A stretch of DNA of 64,000 bases, from contig NZ_PGFA01000004.1 in the NCBI RefSeq assembly GCF_002797555.1, forward strand, positions 248,001 to 312,000. The letters run 5' to 3'. Source of the stretch: Hymenobacter chitinivorans DSM 11115 (GTDB taxonomy: Bacteria; Bacteroidota; Bacteroidia; Cytophagales; Hymenobacteraceae). Positions within the stretch are counted from its first letter, which is position 1, and every line of letters begins with the position of its first letter. A program made the translations under genes and the position numbers. Below, in pieces: positions 52,245 to 60,347 of this stretch. The notes beneath the pieces were generated by a model. It was not told the origin of the DNA. It saw only the letters and a list, made by a program, of their open reading frames with translations, and ran no database searches.

Positions 52245-52255
52245 GGGAAATGGCC

Positions 52256-53845
52256 TTACCGCTCCACCGTCAGCAGGCGGGAACTGGCCCGGCTGCCCTC
52301 CTGCACCTGGCAGTAATATGCTCCTGCCGCCAGCCCATCCGGGAGCAGGGGCAGGCGCTGCACACCCCGGGGCAGGGGCCGGTCGAGCAGGCGGCGCACT
52401 TCCCGGCCCAGCATGTCGTAGAGCAGCACCTGCACGTGGCCGCCGTCGGCCTCAAACTCGATGGTGGCTTGCTCCCGCACGGGGTTGGGATACACGCTGA
52501 AGCCCTTGATGCTCATATCGGTAGCCGAGGCTACGCCGGTGGCCACGCCCGGCCGCAGCACCGGCACGTAGGGGAAAGAGGCGCCAGCGTGGGGCAGCAG
52601 GGCCTCAATGGTAGCTTGCGGCACCCGAAACCAATCCAGCAGCAAACTGCCGTAAATGGCCCGGAAATCGAACTGCATGGGCACGTTGTCGTTGACGCCA
52701 GCCGTGGCGGGCAGCACGGGGTTGGTGCCGTGAATCATAGGGTTGACGCTGCTGCCAAACACGATGAGCGGGGCCGCCGCGCCGTGGTCGGTGCCGTAGC
52801 CGGAGTTCGACTTGATGCGGCGTCCAAACTCGGAGAAGGTCATGCCCACCACCCGGTCCTGGACCTGCAGGCGGCGCAAATCGTCGAGGAAGGCTTCCAG
52901 AGCCTGGGAGATTTTGCCCAGCAGCGTGGCGTGGGTGCCGGTGGCGGTGCTGCCCGTGGCCGGTACTTGGCCCGCGTGGGTATCGAAGCCGCCCAGGTTG
53001 CAGACGTAGAGCCGGGTTTGCAGGCCCCCGGCCACCAGCTGGGCCACAATCTTGAGCTGGTCGGCCAGGGAGTTTTGCCCGGCCGCGGGGTAAAGCGGCG
53101 AGAGGTTCTGGGCCCGGCCCGCCGCCGTTTTGATGGACGTATTATACACCTGCGTCTGCTGGACCACCTGCCGGATAAAGGTTAGCTCGTGGCCGGCCGG
53201 CGTGTTGGGGGCCGTATCCACGCCCCCGGTCAGCAGCTGGTAAAACGAAGCCGTGCTGGCAATGGCCATGCCCATGTTCACGCTGGGGCCCTGCACGCAG
53301 TTGCTCACCACCGAGCCGATGCTGATGGCCAGCGGGTCGGGGGCCTGGGCGTTGGGGTAGCCGGTCGGGAAGTTGGGATACTCGCCGTTGAGGTAGCGCC
53401 CGGCCCAGCCCGAGGTGATGGTTACGTTTGAATCGGAGGCCGACGTCCAGATGTCGGTGGCGCGGAAGTGGCTGAAGTTCGGGTTAGGGTAGCCCACGCT
53501 CTGCACCACCCCGATTTTGCCGCCGTCATACAGGTTTTTCAGGCCCGTCATGGCCGGGTGTATACCGGTAGCCGAGGTCAGGCGCAGCACCTGGCTTTCG
53601 GGAATGGCAATGTTGCTGCGGGCATTCATCAGGGCCGAGTACTGGTCTAGGGGAATAACCATGTTCAGCCCGTCGTTGCCGCCGTTGAGCTGAATCAGCA
53701 CCAGCACCCGGTCGGTTTGGGTAGCGGCATTGGTCAGGGCGGCCAGTTCGGGTGAGTAGCCGTAGGCCCCAATGGGAAAGCCACCCAGCAACGCCGGCAG
53801 CACCGACGCCGCGGCCGTGGTTTGGAGGAAGTCTCTGCGTTTCAT
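52256..53845 (-). CDS. DUF1501 protein with Tat signal and T9SS sorting domain
   Basis: DUF1501 proteins belong to a sulfatase-like, metal-dependent hydrolase group and occur next to DUF1800 genes. From ATG 53845 the 529-residue product begins KRRDFLQTTAAASVLPALLG, a twin-arginine (Tat) signal. The DUF1501 core follows: LVLIQLNGGNDGLNMVIPLD, VGYPNPNFSHFRATDIWTSA, GGFDTHAGQV, VVGMTFSEFGRRI and GTDHGAAAPLIVFG. The last 75 residues form a type A sorting domain (GFSVYPNPVREQATIEFEAD). It follows the DUF1800 gene by 95 bp of repeated DNA. Substrate unknown. Confidence 0.9.
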   Translation of the reverse strand: MKRRDFLQTTAAASVLPALLGGFPIGAYGYSPELAALTNAATQTDRVLVLIQLNGGNDGLNMVIPLDQYSALMNARSNIAIPESQVLRLTSATGIHPAMTGLKNLYDGGKIGVVQSVGYPNPNFSHFRATDIWTSASDSNVTITSGWAGRYLNGEYPNFPTGYPNAQAPDPLAISIGSVVSNCVQGPSVNMGMAIASTASFYQLLTGGVDTAPNTPAGHELTFIRQVVQQTQVYNTSIKTAAGRAQNLSPLYPAAGQNSLADQLKIVAQLVAGGLQTRLYVCNLGGFDTHAGQVPATGSTATGTHATLLGKISQALEAFLDDLRRLQVQDRVVGMTFSEFGRRIKSNSGYGTDHGAAAPLIVFGSSVNPMIHGTNPVLPATAGVNDNVPMQFDFRAIYGSLLLDWFRVPQATIEALLPHAGASFPYVPVLRPGVATGVASATDMSIKGFSVYPNPVREQATIEFEADGGHVQVLLYDMLGREVRRLLDRPLPRGVQRLPLLPDGLAAGAYYCQVQEGSRASSRLLTVER

Positions 53846-53852
53846 CAGAAAT

Positions 53853-53938
53853 AGTGAAGTGGTGAAATTGTGAACTTGTGAATCGGTGGCGCGCGAATCC
53901 GGAACGGGATTCACCACTTCGCCACTTCACAATTTCAC
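53853..53938. repeat. GTGAA-type simple repeat, inverted halves
   Basis: Between the DUF1800 and DUF1501 genes, GTGAAGTGGTGAAATTGTGA-like units at 53854-53881 face complementary TTCACCACTTCGCCACTTCAC units at 53910-53937. It is a loose inverted repeat made of a 7-9 base unit, similar in style to that at 4704-4813. Confidence 0.5.
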
Positions 53939-53940
53939 CT

Positions 53941-55662
53941 TTAGCTGAGGTGGTATTCCGCCAGGCCCATCATCGTGCGCAGCAGGGCCTGGAGCTTGGT
54001 GGTCACGGCCGTTTTCTTGGCCGTATTGGTGGGAGCTGCCAGGTATTGGGTCCACTCGTCGGTCCACTCAAAGTCGGGCAGGCCGGGCAGCAGCACGTCG
54101 TTGAGGAAAGCCAGCTGCCCGGTCGTTAGGCTGATGGGCAGCAGCAGGCGGGCCAACTCGGCAATGAGCAGGTTAGGCTCCTGGGCCGTGGCCGCGGGCA
54201 AACTTTGCACCAGGGCCAGCACGTCGATGTTGATTTTGAAGCTGTTGCGGGTGTAGCCCGTGGTGCTGATCATCTGGTCCGTAAACTGGTTGCGGCGGGG
54301 CAGGGTCACGGCGTTAATCCACATTTCGTAGTACTGCGGTGTTTGGTAGTAAGCCGCCCAGCCCGCCACGTTGGGCGGGTCGCCCACCAGCTGCTGCTGC
54401 AGGTTGGTCAGGCTGTTGAGGTAGTCCCACATGCCGTACTGGGCCACCGGGTTCGAGGCCGGTGGAAAGGTAATCTGCAGCTGCCGGCCCACGGTCAGGG
54501 TAAAGTCCAGGGGGCTCTTAATCAGGCAGCCCATGTTCACGGCGTCGTAGAAATGCTCACTCGAGAGCAGCGTGCGCAGCACCGGCGCCACGTTGTAGCC
54601 ATTCTGAATCAGGAGCTGGGCCAGGGGCTCAATGACGTTTTGCTCGGTGGTGGCGTCAATGACGTAGTACACCAGCCAGCGGTAGAGCTTGCGCACCAGA
54701 AACCGCGCCGTTTCGGGCTGATTGAAAATCAGGTCAATCAGCGTTTTGTATTCCTGGTCGCCACCGTTGGGGATGGTGGCGTTGCCGAAGGCGGCCGAGA
54801 ATACCTTGGTGCCCGTGTCGTGGCGGGAGGCGGTGTAGTAGCTACTGATGGTGGCCTGGTTGTCGCGCCAGCCGGTCAGCACCCGGGCCGCGGCCTGCAC
54901 GTCGGCCTCAGTGTAGGTAGTGTAGTTGCCGGCTCCAATCAAGGGCCCTTTGCCCACCGTAAACAGCTCCAGCAGCTCCCGGCCGTAGTTTTCGTTAGGC
55001 GCCGAGGCCGTGCTTTGGTTGCCGTTGAGGTAACGCAGCATGGCCGCATTCACCGTCACATCCTTGGCCAGCTGCTTGATGTTGCCCAGCGCGTGCTGCC
55101 GCAGCAGGGCCGTGTACTGGTAGGCGTGCCGGGCGTCGTTGATGTCGCCAAACTCGATGACGAAGTGGTTGTGCCAAAACAAGGTCATCTTCTCCACCAA
55201 CGACAGGTTCTGGGTCAGCATCTGGCCCAGCCACCACGCCCGCAGCGAGGAGCGTCGCACGCTCTCGAAGTTCTGGTCAAAGGGCTGCGTCACCCAGGTT
55301 GAGCCGATGGCCACGCTGGTATCCGTCGCCGACACATTCACCGGTGGCGCCGGAGCGGCGGGCACGGTCAGCAGGTCATTCACCACCTGGGTCAGGCTGC
55401 GCCCCGCGGCCGTCACGATTTCCGTCCGGGTCGGCCCAAACAGCGTGCGGCGCAGCAGGTGCGCGGCCTGCTCGTAACCCCAGGTGCCCGTGTAGGGCGC
55501 AATGCCGGCCGTGGAGCGGGCCGTGCTCGGCAGGGCGGTGTTGGCATAGCGGCTGACGGTTTCTTCCTCGGCCCCGCCCGGTTCAGCAGGCCGCTCAGCC
55601 AGCCCGGTAGCCGGGGCCGTCAGCACCGCAGTGTTTTTGCGTAGAAATGTTCTTCGGTCCAT
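53941..55662 (-). CDS. DUF1800 protein, Tat-targeted
   Basis: A 573-residue exported protein. The N-terminus MDRRTFLRKNTAVLTAPATG is a twin-arginine signal, and ATG 55662 is chosen for it. The DUF1800 body shows AAHLLRRTLFGPTRTEIVTA, MTLFWHNHFVI, LGNIKQLAKDVTVNAAMLRY, NYGRELLELFTVG and VAGWAAYYQTPQYYEMWINA. The pair with DUF1501 is conserved across many phyla, though the biochemical role is unknown. No sorting domain is seen at the C-terminus, unlike its partner. Confidence 0.9.
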   Translation of the reverse strand: MDRRTFLRKNTAVLTAPATGLAERPAEPGGAEEETVSRYANTALPSTARSTAGIAPYTGTWGYEQAAHLLRRTLFGPTRTEIVTAAGRSLTQVVNDLLTVPAAPAPPVNVSATDTSVAIGSTWVTQPFDQNFESVRRSSLRAWWLGQMLTQNLSLVEKMTLFWHNHFVIEFGDINDARHAYQYTALLRQHALGNIKQLAKDVTVNAAMLRYLNGNQSTASAPNENYGRELLELFTVGKGPLIGAGNYTTYTEADVQAAARVLTGWRDNQATISSYYTASRHDTGTKVFSAAFGNATIPNGGDQEYKTLIDLIFNQPETARFLVRKLYRWLVYYVIDATTEQNVIEPLAQLLIQNGYNVAPVLRTLLSSEHFYDAVNMGCLIKSPLDFTLTVGRQLQITFPPASNPVAQYGMWDYLNSLTNLQQQLVGDPPNVAGWAAYYQTPQYYEMWINAVTLPRRNQFTDQMISTTGYTRNSFKINIDVLALVQSLPAATAQEPNLLIAELARLLLPISLTTGQLAFLNDVLLPGLPDFEWTDEWTQYLAAPTNTAKKTAVTTKLQALLRTMMGLAEYHLS

Positions 55663-55903
55663 GCGCGGCGTGGTTTGAAAAGCTTCAGAAAGGGCGAACA
55701 AGCTCTTGTAAGGTAAGCGTTTAGCCCCTGTTTGACTAGCGTTTCAGCTATAGACCATAGAGAATAGCCAACGTTTAATGTTGTTTTCTAATCGGAGTCG
55801 CACCCAATCTTGCCTGGGTGCCATATGCGTCCGTTGGGTGGGCTGGTAGTGTGGCAAAAGCCAAAATTTTATAAGCCGGCTGGGCTAGCCGAGCAACACA
55901 AAA

Positions 55904-55930
55904 AAAGCCCCGCTGCAGCAGCGGGGCTTT
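55904..55930. terminator. Terminator hairpin
   Basis: AAAGCCCCGCTG pairs with CAGCGGGGCTTT around a 3-base loop (55904-55930), with an A run before it that reads as a T run on the minus strand. It ends the protease gene at 55958. The rest of 55663-55957 is the A+T-richer leader of the DUF1800 gene; no gene is seen. Confidence 0.85.
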
Positions 55931-55957
55931 CCAAGGTGAGGCGGGGCGGAACCGGGT

Positions 55958-57118
55958 CTATTCGTACACTTTCACCACGAATACGTAGTCCTGCAGCTTG
56001 CGAATCTGCTGGCGGCGCGAGGTGCCGGCCAGTTGGTTGGAGCGCGGTACGTTGTAGGGCGTCGCCGTTCCGGCATTCGACAGCGAATCGACCAGGCGCA
56101 TCAAATACGACGACTTGGTAGCAAAGGCGGCGCTCTGCATGTCGGCCTGCCGCCCGCTGATGATGCCAATCAGGTTGCCCCGGTCGTCGAGCAGCGGGCC
56201 GCCGCTGTTGCCCGGGTTCACCGGAATCGAAATCTGGTAGAAAGCCGTGTCGCCCTCGAAACCCGAGCGGGCACTCAGCGAGCCTTCGCCAAACACGACG
56301 TCCTCGCGCGGGTAGCCCAGGGTAAACACTTTCTCGCCTAGCTCGGCCGTGCCGCGCTTAAACGAATAGGGCAGGCGGCCGAAACCGTTGAACTTGTGGT
56401 CTTTGATGCGCAGAATGGCTAGGTCGTGGGCCACGTCGGTAAAGACGGGCTCGGCGCGGTAGCGCTGCCGGTCCCGGCTTTCAATCAGCAGCGAATCGGC
56501 CCCCTGAATGACGTGGTAGCTGGTCACCAAATAGCCATCGGCGGTAAGGGCGAAACCCGTGCCGCTGAACTTGCCGGGGTTTGCCTCCGCATCGGGCTTG
56601 ACGCCGTCAATCTGGTTGATGGCCCGGTTCATAGCCTTCTGGGTTTGCTTGATGCGCTCCACCTCACGGCGCAGCACGGTGTAGCCGTACAGCGAAGGCC
56701 GCTGGGCGGTGCGCCACCATTCCAGGCCGAGCAACGTGGCAAATACGGCCAGCACCGCTACCGAAGCGGCCACCATGGCCGTAGCCCGGTGCTTGCCCCA
56801 GAATTCCCGCAGCTTGCGCTCCACCGGCGAAATATACACCTGCGGCATCAGCGGGTTGCCGGTTTCCACCGTCTCCCCGTCCAGGCGCACGGCCGCTTCG
56901 GCGTCCATATCGGCCTGAATGGCGTGGAGCTTGCGGCGCGTGGCCAGCCGCTCCCCGTAGCCGTGCAGCGTGCTGGTCAGCTGGGTGAAGTCGGCAAAAT
57001 TCTGGGCAAAGTTAGGATCCGCGGCCAGGCGGCGCTCCAGGTCGGTGCGCTCCCCAGCCGATAACCCACCCGTCTGGTAGGCTTCGAATAAAGCGTAATA
57101 GTCAGCTTCCGTTTTCAT
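55958..57118 (-). CDS. Anti-sigma-like membrane protein fused to trypsin-like protease
   Basis: The 386-residue protein joins a cytosolic N-terminus (YYALFEAYQTGGLSAGERTD, LERRLAADPNFAQNFADF, typical of Bacteroidota anti-sigma proteins), a membrane helix at about 113-132 (AMVAASVAVLAVFATLLGLE) and a periplasmic serine protease with the full triad: His in TSYHVIQGAD (about 202), Asp in AHDLAILRIKD (about 232) and Ser in NPGNSGGPLLDD (about 303). It lacks a PDZ domain. It follows the sigma factor gene by 43 bp, so they are one operon. A self-regulated or stress-sensing anti-sigma factor is inferred. Confidence 0.85.
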   Translation of the reverse strand: MKTEADYYALFEAYQTGGLSAGERTDLERRLAADPNFAQNFADFTQLTSTLHGYGERLATRRKLHAIQADMDAEAAVRLDGETVETGNPLMPQVYISPVERKLREFWGKHRATAMVAASVAVLAVFATLLGLEWWRTAQRPSLYGYTVLRREVERIKQTQKAMNRAINQIDGVKPDAEANPGKFSGTGFALTADGYLVTSYHVIQGADSLLIESRDRQRYRAEPVFTDVAHDLAILRIKDHKFNGFGRLPYSFKRGTAELGEKVFTLGYPREDVVFGEGSLSARSGFEGDTAFYQISIPVNPGNSGGPLLDDRGNLIGIISGRQADMQSAAFATKSSYLMRLVDSLSNAGTATPYNVPRSNQLAGTSRRQQIRKLQDYVFVVKVYE

Positions 57119-57161
57119 AGTCTGGCGCAGAGTGGGTGCTCTGCTGGCTTCCCGGGGCCGG

Positions 57162-57749
57162 TCAAAACGACTCTTCCTCCTTGTAATGGGCGAAGAACAA
57201 TTTTTTCAGGCGCACCAGGCACTTGTATTTTTGATTCTTGGCGTTGTCGGCGTTGGTGTAGCCAAATTCCGCCGTAAGCTGCTGCATAGACTTATCCAGC
57301 AGGTAAAAACCTTCTAAAAGCGAACGACAGGGTTCTCCCACTCGTTCCAGCGCCTCGCTCATCGTCGCGAAGCGCTTGTCGCGCTCCTCGGCCAGGGCCA
57401 GGTCGGCCTCGGCGCCGGTTTCGAGGTAGGGCTCGTGGTCATCGAGGCGGCCGCCGAAACGGGTTTTCTCGGTGAGGCGCTTGAGCCAGAGGCGGCGGCA
57501 CACGGCGTAGAGGTAGGTTTTGATCTGGCAGCTCAGCTCCAAAGAGCCTTCGCGCACTTTCTCATAAAATACCATTACGCCCTCCTGGTACACATCCTTG
57601 GCCTCGTCTTCGGTTCCGCTGTTTTGCAGAACGTAGTGCGAGACCATCGGCAGGTGCAAACGGTAGAGCTGTGCCAGCGCCCGGTCGTCGCCCTGGCGGA
57701 TAGCCGCCACGAACTCTTCGTCGGTGTAGGAAGGAATTCCCTTACCCAT
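57162..57749 (-). CDS. ECF-type RNA polymerase sigma factor
   Basis: A 195-residue sigma-70 family protein. Region 2 spans about residues 10-85 (FVAAIRQGDDRALAQLYRLH, DEAKDVYQEGVMVFYEKVRE, QIKTYLYAVCRRLWLKRL). The region 4 helix-turn-helix is about 130-185 (GEPCRSLLEGFYLLDKSMQQ, then GYTNADNAKNQKYKCLVRLKK). It should direct RNA polymerase to a small regulon in response to its membrane partner, the next gene. Inverted GGTAACCC sequences upstream (57783-57822) may be its own promoter element. Confidence 0.9.
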   Translation of the reverse strand: MGKGIPSYTDEEFVAAIRQGDDRALAQLYRLHLPMVSHYVLQNSGTEDEAKDVYQEGVMVFYEKVREGSLELSCQIKTYLYAVCRRLWLKRLTEKTRFGGRLDDHEPYLETGAEADLALAEERDKRFATMSEALERVGEPCRSLLEGFYLLDKSMQQLTAEFGYTNADNAKNQKYKCLVRLKKLFFAHYKEEESF

Positions 57750-57782
57750 TCGCTTTGTCGGTTAATACAGTGCGGGCCCTTT

Positions 57783-57822
57783 GGTAACCCGCGAAAAATA
57801 TTTTTTCTACGGTCGGGTTACC
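57783..57822. promoter_or_regulatory. Facing GGTAACCC elements between two divergent genes
   Basis: GGTAACCC at 57783-57790 and its exact complement GGGTTACC at 57815-57822 are an inverted pair 24 bp apart. GTAAC-type hexamers are common -35 elements of ECF sigma factors. The minus-strand copy lies 66-73 bp before the sigma factor start, and the + strand copy lies about 95 bp before the lipoprotein start, so both genes could be targets of this sigma factor. Confidence 0.5.
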
Positions 57823-57884
57823 TTCTTTAAAAGACGGTATGAAGGGCGTTTTTCAGACTAAAATTTTCCAAACGTAACACCAAA

Positions 57885-58127
57885 ATGAAGAATCTCCTGA
57901 AGGTTTCTGCCCTGGCTCTCGTATTCGCTACCACGCTTGCTTCGTGCGAGTCGAAGACGGCTGAAACCACCGAGACGACGACGGTTGAAGCTCCCGCTAC
58001 GGAAGCTACCACCACGACTACGGATTCGGCTTCGACCACGACCGTAGCTGCTGACACGACGGCTGCTGCCGCTCCTGCTGCTACCACCGAGACGTCGACG
58101 ACCACCACGACGACCGAGCAGAAGTAA
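57885..58127 (+). CDS. Thr/Glu/Ala-rich lipoprotein (80 aa)
   Basis: A lipoprotein signal (LKVSALALVFATTLASC, lipidated Cys at residue 21) followed by a 60-residue low-complexity tail of Thr, Ala, Glu and Ser (ETTETTTVEAPATEATTTTT). The tail should be disordered and acidic, perhaps a surface-attached brush. Such tails are common in Hymenobacter-like genomes. It is divergent from the sigma factor. Confidence 0.8.
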   Translation: MKNLLKVSALALVFATTLASCESKTAETTETTTVEAPATEATTTTTDSASTTTVAADTTAAAAPAATTETSTTTTTTEQK

Positions 58128-58162
58128 TTACGCGCCGGCTCTGGCTGGCATGTAAACGCTGC

Positions 58163-58200
58163 AAACGGCCCGGCTGCCCACTTGGGGAGCCGGGCCGTTT
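58163..58200 (+). terminator. Terminator hairpin
   Basis: AAACGGCCCGGCT (58163-58175) is exactly complementary to 58188-58200. It lies 35 bp past the lipoprotein stop. Confidence 0.85.
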
Positions 58201-58263
58201 CTGTTTATCAGAGAGTTAAGTGAAAATTAAAATACTGAATAGGTTAAATATTTAAGTATTTTA

Positions 58264-58515
58264 ATGCAATATTTGCAACTGCATTTTTCCAAGCTATTAT
58301 TATCCGCCTTGCCGAAGACACTACCATCCACTCCCGTGCCCGTGCGCTTTGCTGAGGCCCAAGACCGGGCCGGGACCAGTGGGCCCAGCCCAGCGTCCAT
58401 GGCGCCGGAGGCTGAACCGGCAGCACCCGTGGCCCGCGTACTGGCCGTCGGTGAATATCTGGTGGGAGATGCGGAAGATACTCTGCTCAACGGCCACCCC
58501 GACATTCGCTACTAG
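58264..58515 (+). CDS. Small hypothetical protein (83 aa), uncertain
   Basis: The frame starts ATG after an A+T-rich leader. Its product (MQYLQLHFSKLLLSALPKTL, then a Pro/Ala linker, ending ALAVGEYL-like VLAVGEYLVGDAEDTLLNGH) has no known family. A frame on the other strand overlaps it, but this one has the more protein-like C-terminus. It ends 15 bp before the convergent gene at 58531. Confidence 0.35.
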   Translation: MQYLQLHFSKLLLSALPKTLPSTPVPVRFAEAQDRAGTSGPSPASMAPEAEPAAPVARVLAVGEYLVGDAEDTLLNGHPDIRY

Positions 58516-58530
58516 CCGTGCCGTTAGCAG

Positions 58531-60336
58531 CTACAGCTTTTCTTCGAGCCACAGAAAGCTCGCGCCCAGTATAAACAGCCCAAAAAACCAGATGGCCGGA
58601 TATGGCTGCTCGGTAGTAGTAACCGGCGCCGCAGCTCCGGCCCCCAGAGTAGTATAGAAGTGCGCCGCGGCTTGTTGCCGCCGAGCTAGTTCGGGCCCTA
58701 GCCAATCATTCAGAGCAAAGACGTAGAAGGAAAAGGGCCGCGGCCCCGCAACCCGTGCTTGGTGCCAGCCCACTGCGCGGGGCCAAAACTTTCCAACGTG
58801 CCACTCGGGTAACTCCGCCTGCTGCTCCAGCGCCAATACTGTCACCGCCATTGATGACGCCCCCGATGCCACCGTTGTCGAAACGGGCGCAGTAGCGGCT
58901 GTGAGCCGCAGCTGAACCGGCTGGTCCGGGCGGGGGTAGGGCGTCAGCAATTGCCAGTAGGCCTGAGGCGGCTGGGGCCGCGCAGTGGCCTGTAGCAGTT
59001 GGCTCCAGTAGCTGCCGTAGATGGCGGTGGCGCCTTGCAAAAACCAAGGAAAGGTCTGGGCTACCACTGATACCGTAACGAAGCCCAGGCCGGTGCGCTG
59101 GGTAGCTACCAAGGCGTGACGTTGGTGGTCAGTGACTAGAACCTGAGCAGTGGGGGCCGGCCGCAGAGTGGCGGGCACCAGGGCCTGGGCCACGGCAGGG
59201 GCGTCTGGCCACTGAATGGGCAAGGGCCGGTCGGTACTGCCGGCCACGCGCGGAACCACTGCGAAGCTGGCCCGGGCTGGCAGCGGGCGGGGCAGGGCTG
59301 CCGCATCGGCCAGCACGAGAAGGCCAAGTCCGGTGGTGCGCACTGCCGTGGCCAACGCCTGGGACTCGGTGGCGGAAAGGGCGCTTAGCACGGCGCCATC
59401 GGTTATGACAGCGTCGTAGCGGGCCAGGGTGTTACTAGTTAGCCGGTTGAGGTCGTGGGTGGGCTGGTTGAGAAACTCGGTTTGGAGCAGCCCCCGGCTG
59501 ATGCCCGTGCGCAGGGCCACGCGGTGCTGTTGGGCACCGAGGTAGTTTTTCAGAAACTTAAACTCAAACGAAGCCGTGCTGCTCAGCAGGAGCAGGCGTA
59601 GAGGCTGCGGGGCGGTGACTTCCAGCGGCACGGGTTCGGTGGCAACCAGCTTGCCCGCCCGGCGGGCCCGGAGCTGGTACACCGTAGGGCCCGTTGCCTT
59701 GGGAGTTACCCACAGCTGAAAAGCAGTTTGACCGGGGCCCAGGCGCACCGAATCGGTGGGGCGGCCGGCGCCGTGCAAACTGATCCACACGGGGGCTGCC
59801 GCGGCCGGGCCGGGCGCAAACGTGCCGGCAACCCGTAAGGGCTGACCCAGTTCGAGCTGGCGGCTCCAGACGGCCTGTTGGAAGCCGGTGAACGGCCCAT
59901 TTTCGTGCAAGACCAATTGCAGCGGCCCCAGGTTTGCCAGCTCTTCGGGCAGCATGCCCTGCCCCAGCACGTGCAGGCGGCGCAGACCGGGGCATTGCTC
60001 CCGCAACAGCAGTAGGCTAGGCAGCGTGGGCGTATCGGAAGCCGTGGTGAAGCCCAGGCGCCACACTGCGGTAGCCGGCCCGAGGCGGCGCAGCACCTGG
60101 CGGAGGCTGTCGGGGTGATAACCGGGCGTCAGCAGCACGGCTTCCCCGCTGGTGCCCGGCACGTGGTGGTGGGGAGGAAAGGCCGTAGCCCACAAGCCCA
60201 GCACGGCCAGCCCACCCGCCACCAAGCGCAGCAGTAGATGCTGCCGGTTGGGCCGGCGCAACGCCGCTACCGTGAGGCCCAGGCCCAGCAGCAGGCAGAG
60301 CAGCAGCAATACATAGAAAGTAACGGAGTGCGACAT
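58531..60336 (-). CDS. Bat-operon-associated membrane protein (601 aa)
   Basis: Two hydrophobic helices at the N-terminus (FYVLLLLCLLLGLGLTVAAL, HLLLRLVAGGLAVLGLWATA) and one at the C-terminus (IWFFGLFILGASFLWLEE) frame a periplasmic part of about 520 residues. The middle (residues 300-480) resembles the glutamine amidotransferase/VWA-like segments of proteins encoded beside BatA (LRLLLLSSTASFEFKFLKNY, YDAVITDGAVLSALSATES). No metal or catalytic site is visible. It is the last of three tightly packed genes, 11 bp after the DUF4175 gene. ATG 60336 is used. Confidence 0.6.
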   Translation of the reverse strand: MSHSVTFYVLLLLCLLLGLGLTVAALRRPNRQHLLLRLVAGGLAVLGLWATAFPPHHHVPGTSGEAVLLTPGYHPDSLRQVLRRLGPATAVWRLGFTTASDTPTLPSLLLLREQCPGLRRLHVLGQGMLPEELANLGPLQLVLHENGPFTGFQQAVWSRQLELGQPLRVAGTFAPGPAAAAPVWISLHGAGRPTDSVRLGPGQTAFQLWVTPKATGPTVYQLRARRAGKLVATEPVPLEVTAPQPLRLLLLSSTASFEFKFLKNYLGAQQHRVALRTGISRGLLQTEFLNQPTHDLNRLTSNTLARYDAVITDGAVLSALSATESQALATAVRTTGLGLLVLADAAALPRPLPARASFAVVPRVAGSTDRPLPIQWPDAPAVAQALVPATLRPAPTAQVLVTDHQRHALVATQRTGLGFVTVSVVAQTFPWFLQGATAIYGSYWSQLLQATARPQPPQAYWQLLTPYPRPDQPVQLRLTAATAPVSTTVASGASSMAVTVLALEQQAELPEWHVGKFWPRAVGWHQARVAGPRPFSFYVFALNDWLGPELARRQQAAAHFYTTLGAGAAAPVTTTEQPYPAIWFFGLFILGASFLWLEEKL

Positions 60337-60347
60337 ACAAAAAGTGG

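Noticed and set aside
54205-55302. 365-residue open frame antisense to the DUF1800 gene
   Set aside because: Low-complexity Gly/His/Val/Arg sequence, no family marks, fully inside a well-supported gene.
58227-58505. 92-residue minus-strand frame over 58264-58515
   Set aside because: Ser/Gly/Ala-rich N-terminus without a domain, and its A+T-rich end reads through the likely promoter of the + strand frame.
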